Shown here piece after piece: positions 7,031 through 11,357 of a stretch of 12,788 nt of DNA; position 1 is the first letter of the stretch, and the number at the start of each line of letters is the position of its first letter. A program made the position numbers and the translations under genes. Below the pieces are notes generated by a model, which saw only the letters and a list, made by a program, of their open reading frames with translations, did no database searches and was not told where the DNA came from. The stretch is taken from NCBI GenBank assembly GCA_947627085.1, contig CANQUO010000046.1, positions 1 to 12,788 of the forward strand. Direction: 5' to 3'. The DNA is from an uncultured Oscillospiraceae bacterium. Lineage in GTDB: Bacteria > Bacillota > Clostridia > Oscillospirales > Oscillospiraceae.

Positions 7031-7720
7031 CTAATTTCCCGTAATTTCATTCAAAACATTTAACAAGCTATTCCAGAAGCTGTTCGTCCGTCCGTCGCTG
7101 ACGGCGATCTTCGTCCCCGCCAGACCGTCACATGTCATTTCGTATCGCATTGCCGCGGAGAGGCCGGTAAATATGCAGGCGCTTGCCTTTTCATTCACTT
7201 CGCCGATCTGAATAAAGTTTCCGCTACCCTCCTTGTCCCAGAGCATGACCGTACCCTGAAAATGGCCGTCCCCCTCCACTATCACCTTGATTTTGGTGGA
7301 GTTGGTATAAAAAACATACTGTCCGATCTCCTCCGACGTGATTTCGAGAGTAGCGGAGGTGAGATCATGGACGCCGTCCTCTAGCTCAAAGACGGCAGGA
7401 TTTGCCTCTCTGCGCATATCAAGTATCGTTAAGCCCAAAATCGAGAATACACAAACCGCCAATAGACAAATGAGCGTAATGGATATTCCGATACGTATAC
7501 GGTGGCGCCTTACTTTTTTTGCGTAATCGTGTACGTGATGCTTGGCCTCCTGTTTTTCCGCTCGTTGGAGAATGTCGCCGCTTTTCATTCTCCCCAGTTT
7601 TTCCATGCAGGCGTGACATTCATGCAGATGCTCTTCCAAAGCGGTCTTGCTTTCTTCCGAACATAGCTCTTCCAGGTATAATGGAAGCAGGTCCTCGACG
7701 ATACTGCAATTCAGCTTCAT
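7031..7720 (-). CDS. Anti-sigma factor with putative zinc-finger (zf-HC2) domain
   Basis: A 229-residue single-pass membrane protein. The N-terminal cytoplasmic domain has C5 and H31-x3-C35-x2-C38, the zinc-associated anti-sigma pattern of RsiW-like proteins. A basic stretch (68-76) precedes one membrane helix at about 77-100. The ~128-residue outer domain is not recognised and is presumably the sensor. The start codon overlaps the stop of the upstream sigma gene by four bases (ATGA, 7717-7720), so translation is coupled and the two proteins should be made in a fixed ratio. A GGAGG inside the sigma gene's last codons is the ribosome binding site. Expected role: hold the ECF sigma factor inactive until an envelope signal arrives. 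The signal is unknown. Confidence 0.88.
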   Translation of the reverse strand: MKLNCSIVEDLLPLYLEELCSEESKTALEEHLHECHACMEKLGRMKSGDILQRAEKQEAKHHVHDYAKKVRRHRIRIGISITLICLLAVCVFSILGLTILDMRREANPAVFELEDGVHDLTSATLEITSEEIGQYVFYTNSTKIKVIVEGDGHFQGTVMLWDKEGSGNFIQIGEVNEKASACIFTGLSAAMRYEMTCDGLAGTKIAVSDGRTNSFWNSLLNVLNEITGN

Positions 7721-8208
7721 ATTTTGTCCTCCATATCCTCAATAAGCTTGTTTTTTGCCCGGTAAAAGGTCACTTTCGCCCAGACCTCTAATCTGCCAAA
7801 TATACCGGCTATTTCTCCAAAACTCAATTCTCCGAATACCCGTAGCATAAAGACCTCCCTGTATGGCTCCATAAGGCAATGCAGATGCTTATGTATTTGC
7901 ATTGCCTGCTCCTTATCAGCTATGGCCTCATACGGATCGTTTTCCGATTCTTCGAATTCAGGATGGTCTTGTCCGGTAAATCGACCTCGCCTCTTTTGCT
8001 CTTTACGCAAAGTGTTCTTTGCGATCTGGCAAAGCCATGTTTCAATTTTACATTCGCCACGAAATTTTCCAATGTGCAGATACGCTTGATAAAAGGTTTC
8101 GGAAGTCAATTCTTCAGCTAAGCTCTCGTCGCCGCAAAGCGAAAGCAGGAAGCGGAATACAACGGGGCTGAGATCATTGAATATCGCGTCAAATTCCCGC
8201 AATCTCAT
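7717..8208 (-). CDS. ECF-type (sigma-70 family) RNA polymerase sigma factor
   Basis: About 163 residues with only sigma regions 2 and 4. Region 2 (about residues 5-75) contains the ETFYQAYLHIGKFRG and ETWLCQIAKN segments used for core and -10 binding. After a short acidic linker, region 4 (about 105-157) is a helix-turn-helix with LSFGEIAGIF and a WAKVTFYRAKNKL recognition helix. It is co-transcribed with the anti-sigma gene that overlaps its stop. Three starts compete: GTG 8211, ATG 8208 and TTG 8202. An eight-base Shine-Dalgarno match, GAGGTGAT (8214-8207 on the minus strand), overlaps the first two and is best placed for TTG 8202, so the true protein may be two residues shorter than given. 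Its target promoters are unknown. The gene is less GC-rich than its neighbours. Confidence 0.92.
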   Translation of the reverse strand: MRLREFDAIFNDLSPVVFRFLLSLCGDESLAEELTSETFYQAYLHIGKFRGECKIETWLCQIAKNTLRKEQKRRGRFTGQDHPEFEESENDPYEAIADKEQAMQIHKHLHCLMEPYREVFMLRVFGELSFGEIAGIFGRLEVWAKVTFYRAKNKLIEDMEDKI

Positions 8209-8281
8209 CACCTCTTTTTACATTAGAGTCAGCAGATCAGGAAAAGATACAAGATTATTTTAAATCTTTTATGCCTGAATG

Positions 8282-8309
8282 TTGACATTTTTAAATTATC
8301 CACCATTAT
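8282..8309 (+). promoter_or_regulatory. Possible second upstream promoter for yajC
   Basis: A perfect TTGACA (8282-8287) is followed after 16 bases by CATTAT (8304-8309), a poor -10. It overlaps the -10 of the divergent sigma operon, so the two could compete. Weak call. Confidence 0.3.
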
Positions 8310-8313
8310 ATCA
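8305..8313 (-). promoter_or_regulatory. Extended -10 promoter for the ECF sigma/anti-sigma operon
   Basis: On the minus strand TGATATAAT (8313-8305) is an extended -10 element with a perfect TATAAT. No good -35 hexamer precedes it. It would give a leader of about 95 bases before the sigma start. Confidence 0.5.
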
Positions 8314-8391
8314 TAAAAGTGTGTTTTTTCCCATTTCGCCCCGCGTCAAAATATTAGATACTTTGCACTTTATAACTTTATCAAATAATCC

Positions 8392-8420
8392 TTGCAATTA
8401 TTTAAGCTCTACGTTATAAT
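8392..8420 (+). promoter_or_regulatory. Sigma-A promoter of yajC
   Basis: TTGCAA (8392-8397), a 17-base spacer and a perfect TATAAT (8415-8420), 36 bases before the start codon. The hexamers and spacing are the same as in the tgt promoter. Confidence 0.85.
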
Positions 8421-8456
8421 AAATGGTACTTCTACCAGATAATATGGAGGTAAACA

Positions 8457-8930
8457 ATGTTTTCAAAAGATAAAAGCTGTGTCCTTCGCGTGATTGCCAT
8501 TGTGATGACCGTGGCGATGATAGCTGTCTGCATGACCGGGTGCTTCGCCCCGACAACAGGGGACGGTACCGCCAGCGGCACTGAGGGCGCTGAGGGCGCC
8601 GCCGGAGGTGGGATGCCAATCCTGACGCTGGTGCTCTACATGGGTATCATCATCGCCGTGTTCTACTTCATCATGATCCGCCCGGAGAAAAAGCGGAAGA
8701 AGAAGGCCCAGGAGATGAGAGACTCCCTGGCCATCGGCGACAACATCACCACCATCGGCGGTATGGTCGGCAAGATCGTGAACATCTCCGACGAGTTCGT
8801 GACCTTTGAGACCGGCGAGGACCGTGTCCGCATAAAGATAACCAAGTGGGGCATCTCCTCCACCGGCAAGGACACCCAGGAGACCGAGGACAAGGTGGAT
8901 AACCGGGGCACCGACACCGAGAGCAAATAA
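8457..8930 (+). CDS. yajC: Preprotein translocase accessory subunit YajC, with lipoprotein-like N-terminal extension
   Basis: YajC associates with SecDF-YidC/SecYEG at the membrane. The YajC core is residues 53-135: a membrane helix (about 54-74), then FYFIMIRPEKKRKKK at 69-83 (the conserved YajC signature with its basic cytoplasmic stretch), then a small domain with DNITTIGGMVGKI and an EDRVRIKI strand. The protein is 157 residues, while YajC is usually about 85-115. The extra parts are an N-terminal signal-like segment (basic residues 4-11, hydrophobic 12-24), a lipobox-like MTGC with C29, a Gly/Thr/Ala/Glu-rich linker (33-52), and an acidic polar tail after 136. ATG 8457 has GGAGG at 8446-8450. 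The next gene encodes a small membrane protein often found next to yajC. Confidence 0.92.
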   Translation: MFSKDKSCVLRVIAIVMTVAMIAVCMTGCFAPTTGDGTASGTEGAEGAAGGGMPILTLVLYMGIIIAVFYFIMIRPEKKRKKKAQEMRDSLAIGDNITTIGGMVGKIVNISDEFVTFETGEDRVRIKITKWGISSTGKDTQETEDKVDNRGTDTESK

Positions 8931-8950
8931 TCAAAACAGTAATTTTTCAG

Positions 8951-9000
8951 CCTCCCTGAGAATAAGTCTTAACAAGGCTTGTTCTCAGGGAGGTTTCTTT
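8951..9000 (+). terminator. 20-bp hairpin with U-rich tail overlapping the next gene's Shine-Dalgarno
   Basis: Arms 8951-8970 and 8974-8993 pair over 20 bp (18 Watson-Crick, 2 G-U) around an AAC loop, followed by TTTCTTT and then directly by the ATG at 9001. The shape is that of an intrinsic terminator or attenuator. The 3' arm contains GGGAGG (8988-8993), the only Shine-Dalgarno for the 9001 gene, so folding should both reduce transcription into that gene and block its translation. Confidence 0.75.
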
Positions 9001-9408
9001 ATGGCTAAGCTGGATATTAAAAAGGACTGGACGCGGGTGCTGACATCGTCGCTCATCGGGGCCGTGGCGGCCGCCGCGATATCGGCGGCGCTGGTCACGG
9101 CGCTGGCGGGGCTGGTGTCCTCCGGCAGGGTAGGGGAGGATGCCGAGAAGGCCATCTGCGTCATAAGCGTTTTCGCGGCCACGGCCGCCGGGGCGTTCAT
9201 AGCAAGGCTCCGGGCCGGCGGAGCGGGGCTGTTGACGGGTATCGGGACGGCTGTTATCGTCATTATGGCAAAAATTATCCTGACGCTCCTGTCTGACGAG
9301 TCCACCGCCCTTGACGGCACGGATATCACCCTCATCCTGTGTATCTTGTGTGCCGGTGTGGCCTCGGGCGCAATATCTCCGCATAAGCGCCGCCGGAAGC
9401 GCAGGTGA
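9001..9408 (+). CDS. Small four-helix membrane protein (TIGR04086/DUF3792-like)
   Basis: A 135-residue, very hydrophobic protein with four predicted membrane helices (about 14-40, 50-69, 74-98 and 107-126), a short basic N-terminus and a strongly basic C-terminus (HKRRRKRR). Length, composition and position directly after yajC fit the TIGR04086 family of Firmicutes membrane proteins, which from memory are typically encoded near yajC. No catalytic motif is seen and the function is unknown; a role around the Sec translocase is only suggested by the neighbourhood. Its ribosome binding site GGGAGG lies seven bases upstream within the hairpin 8951-8993. Confidence 0.8.
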   Translation: MAKLDIKKDWTRVLTSSLIGAVAAAAISAALVTALAGLVSSGRVGEDAEKAICVISVFAATAAGAFIARLRAGGAGLLTGIGTAVIVIMAKIILTLLSDESTALDGTDITLILCILCAGVASGAISPHKRRRKRR

Positions 9409-9423
9409 CGTCAAATTGACCAC

Positions 9424-9452
9424 GCCCGTGATTACAAAATGTAATCACGGGC
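9424..9452. terminator. 12-bp perfect hairpin after the membrane-protein gene
   Basis: GCCCGTGATTAC (9424-9435) and GTAATCACGGGC (9441-9452) pair perfectly around AAAAT, 15 bases after the stop codon. The base composition of the stem suits a transcript-end structure, but no U-tract follows on either strand, so termination efficiency is uncertain. Confidence 0.5.
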
Positions 9453-9571
9453 AAATGTTTACATAAAAGGCGCACGATTACCAATATATTGTGGCCTTGG
9501 AAAAATAATAACCTAAATATTGCGGAAATGCGCGGTATTGTAAGGGGTTTGGCAGGGGTGGCTGTTACGTG

Positions 9572-9595
9572 GTTAACATAACGCTGTTAACATAA
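9572..9595. repeat. Tandem GTTAACATAA direct repeats
   Basis: GTTAACATAA occurs at 9572-9581 and 9586-9595 (14-base period). Each copy contains the palindrome GTTAAC. GCTGTTA also occurs twice, at 9561-9567 and 9583-9589 (22-base period). They lie about 35 bases upstream of the predicted spoIIM -35 element, a position suited to a regulator binding site. Confidence 0.4.
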
Positions 9596-9630
9596 TTTAT
9601 GTGCATAATTCACAAATTTTCGATTTGATA

Positions 9631-9659
9631 TTGATATTTAATCCCAAATGTATTATTAT
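9631..9659 (+). promoter_or_regulatory. Candidate promoter of the spoIIM-xerD operon
   Basis: TTGATA (9631-9636), a 17-base spacer and TATTAT (9654-9659). A second TTGATA lies directly upstream (9625-9630). In Bacillus spoIIM is sigma-E dependent, but I could not find a convincing sigma-E promoter here. Confidence 0.5.
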
Positions 9660-9662
9660 ATA

Positions 9663-9722
9663 GGAGACTTCCGGAGACGGAGGAAATTCAGGCATCATTT
9701 TCCTTTGGCGTGAATAGTCTCC
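9663..9722 (+). promoter_or_regulatory. Structured 5' leader of spoIIM
   Basis: GGAGACT (9663-9669) pairs with AGTCTCC (9716-9722). Inside it, CGGAGGAAA (9678-9686) pairs with TTTCCTTTG (9699-9707) with two G-U pairs. The inner stem holds a GGAGG that is too far from the spoIIM ATG to serve it. The actual ribosome binding site is the weak GGTGAT at 9727-9732. Confidence 0.4.
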
Positions 9723-9739
9723 AATGGGTGATTGCTTGA

Positions 9740-10360
9740 ATGAACAAAAGAAAGCTTGTGGGCGGACTTTTGGGGCTCCGGGAAAACTGGCTGGTTGGAT
9801 TTCTCATATGTTGCGGGCTCTTTTCACTTGGCGTCGCGCTTGGGACCTTTGCCTCCGCTGATTTTTGCGAGGGCGGGACAGCGGGGGACCTGGTGGGGAC
9901 GTACCTTATGGGAATCGGCGACGCCGGCGGTATAGACAGCACCTTTAAATTCTTCGCCGAGGCCAGCGCCTGCGCCATAGCGGCCTTTGTGATGGGCTTT
10001 TCCATCCCGGGCGTGATCGGTATACCGGTCCTCGCCGCGCTACGCGGCTTCTCCGCTGGGTTCGCGCTGTCGGTATTCGTTCGTCTCTACTCCGGGGACG
10101 GGGCCTTGATGGGCATTACTCTGGTGGGCATACGCACGGCGGTGTCGACCTTTGTGTTCCTGCCTGTGGCGGCCTGGTCCTTCCACGCCAGCTTTGAGCT
10201 TGCCTGCCGTGGTTTTTTCCGGACATGCCAGGGCGGCGGGATATACACAAGGGCGTATTTTCTCAGATTTTTTACAGCGATGATCATATCATTGCTCCTC
10301 TCGGCGGGGGGTAGGGCCCTTATGGTCCTGGGAATTTCCAAGCTCCCTGTTTTTTTCTGA
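9740..10360 (+). CDS. spoIIM: Stage II sporulation protein M (SpoIIM) homologue
   Basis: A 206-residue integral membrane protein with about five hydrophobic segments (near 18-39, 70-92, 94-115, 121-146 and 172-198). This is the size and layout of Bacillus SpoIIM (about 214 residues, PF01944). With SpoIID and SpoIIP, SpoIIM forms the septal peptidoglycan-degrading machine needed for engulfment, and it recruits SpoIIP. Family features are the basic N-terminus before helix 1, the FVMGFSIPGVIGIP stretch (82-95), the GFSAGFALS segment and an ISLLLSAGG stretch at the end. ATG 9740 is preceded immediately by an in-frame TGA and by GGTGAT, a partial Shine-Dalgarno, at 9727-9732. xerD starts 16 bases downstream, as in related genomes, so they are likely one operon. 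Implies an endospore former, although SpoIIM-like proteins also occur outside spore formers. Confidence 0.87.
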   Translation: MNKRKLVGGLLGLRENWLVGFLICCGLFSLGVALGTFASADFCEGGTAGDLVGTYLMGIGDAGGIDSTFKFFAEASACAIAAFVMGFSIPGVIGIPVLAALRGFSAGFALSVFVRLYSGDGALMGITLVGIRTAVSTFVFLPVAAWSFHASFELACRGFFRTCQGGGIYTRAYFLRFFTAMIISLLLSAGGRALMVLGISKLPVFF

Positions 10361-10376
10361 ACGAAAGAAGGTGGCC

Positions 10377-11270
10377 ATGTTGCCTGAGGAGAACTTTATA
10401 ACCGGCTTTGAGGGATACCTGCGCGACGAGCGGCATGTGTCCACGAACACGTTCCTTTCCTATATGCGCGACGTGAACCAGTTTGTGGACTATCTCTCAA
10501 AGCACGCCAATGTCCCGGTCCAGGCCGTGAGCAGTCAGACCGTGAACGGCTACGTCCAGTGGCTCCACGGCGCCGGCAAGTCCGCCGCCACCGTCGCCCG
10601 GAGCGTGGCATCAATCAGGTGCTTCTACACATACCTCATTAGCGCCGGAGTTGTGGACGCAAATCCCGTAGTGGACATAACGGTTGAGAAGGCCGAGAAA
10701 AAGCTCCCCCAGATACTCACCAGCGCCGAGGTGGAGCTCTTACTTGACCAGCCCAAGTGCACCGACATGAAGGGCTACCGGGACAGGGCGATGCTGGAGC
10801 TTCTTTACGCCACGGGCATTCGTGTCAGCGAGCTTATCAGCATGAACATTGACGACGTGAAGCTGTCCGCCGGCATCGTGAAGTGCTCCACCCACGGCAA
10901 GGAGCGCTACATCCCCATGTACTCCGCCGCCATAAGAGCGGTGTCGGACTATATAAACCTCGTCCGGGGCCAGATGATCGCCGACCCCACCGAGCAGGCG
11001 CTTTTCGTAAATGTCAACGGCGAGCGCATGACGAGGCAGGGCTTCTGGAAGGTGGTAAAGCACTACCAGGAGATGGCAAAGATAGACAAGGACATAACCC
11101 CCCACACTCTGCGCCACTCCTTCGCCGCGCACCTTCTGGAAAACGGCGCGGACCTCCACTCCATCCAGGAGATGCTGGGCCACGCGGATATATCCTCAAC
11201 TCAGGTCTACGCCCAGCTTGTGAAAAAACAGCTGAAGGACGTATATAATAAGGCCCACCCACGGGCGTAA
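10377..11270 (+). CDS. xerD: Tyrosine site-specific recombinase XerD
   Basis: A 297-residue recombinase of the XerC/XerD length. Residues 1-95 are the SAM-like core-binding domain and 110-292 the catalytic domain. Catalytic residues seen: R149 (GIRVSEL), H243 and R246 (HTLRHSF), H269 (GHADISS) and the nucleophile Y278 (TQVYAQL). XerD with XerC resolves chromosome dimers at dif. The beta-hairpin that normally reads GKGNKER reads THGKER here (172-177): it is one residue shorter and the usual catalytic lysine position holds a histidine; K175 remains nearby. ATG 10377 is preferred over GTG 10371 because AGAAGG lies just upstream. There are no attachment sites, second integrase or phage genes nearby, and the spoIIM-xerD order is a housekeeping arrangement, so it is not read as a mobile-element integrase. 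Confidence 0.92.
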   Translation: MLPEENFITGFEGYLRDERHVSTNTFLSYMRDVNQFVDYLSKHANVPVQAVSSQTVNGYVQWLHGAGKSAATVARSVASIRCFYTYLISAGVVDANPVVDITVEKAEKKLPQILTSAEVELLLDQPKCTDMKGYRDRAMLELLYATGIRVSELISMNIDDVKLSAGIVKCSTHGKERYIPMYSAAIRAVSDYINLVRGQMIADPTEQALFVNVNGERMTRQGFWKVVKHYQEMAKIDKDITPHTLRHSFAAHLLENGADLHSIQEMLGHADISSTQVYAQLVKKQLKDVYNKAHPRA

Positions 11271-11284
11271 CTCCTTAATAAAAA

Positions 11285-11319
11285 ATGTGACCGCCCCGGC
11301 ACGATGCCGGGGCGGTCAC
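11285..11319 (-). terminator. GC-rich hairpin terminator between xerD and the beta-helix gene
   Basis: A perfect 15-bp stem (11287-11301 with 11305-11319) around a CGA loop. The U-tract lies on the minus strand (AAAAAA at 11280-11285 on the plus strand), so it best terminates the beta-helix gene. Its position 16 bases after the xerD stop lets it also mark the end of that transcript. Confidence 0.8.
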
Positions 11320-11357
11320 GCTGTCTTAAGGTCTACGGTCTTTGCGGATAATAAGAG

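Larger units (their letters stand above)
9409..9739. other. 331-base gene-free region before spoIIM
   Basis: No credible protein gene is seen on either strand. It starts with the 12-bp hairpin (9424-9452), then an AT-rich stretch with direct repeats (9572-9595), a likely promoter (9631-9659) and a foldable leader (9663-9722). No tRNA or riboswitch is recognised. Confidence 0.6.

Noticed and set aside
8270..8290. ECF-type autoregulated promoter upstream of the sigma gene
   Set aside because: An AAC-containing stretch (TGTCAACATT on the minus strand) is visible, but no matching -10 could be defended. The extended -10 TGATATAAT is a better explanation.
9648..9713. Possible 21-codon leader peptide (ATG 9648 to TGA 9713) upstream of spoIIM
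   Set aside because: It has no Shine-Dalgarno and its start lies upstream of the predicted -10, so it would not be in the transcript.
10377..11270. Tyrosine recombinase as sign of an integrated mobile element
   Set aside because: Length, sequence motifs and the spoIIM-xerD order point to housekeeping XerD. No att repeats, tRNA target or phage/ICE genes are seen.
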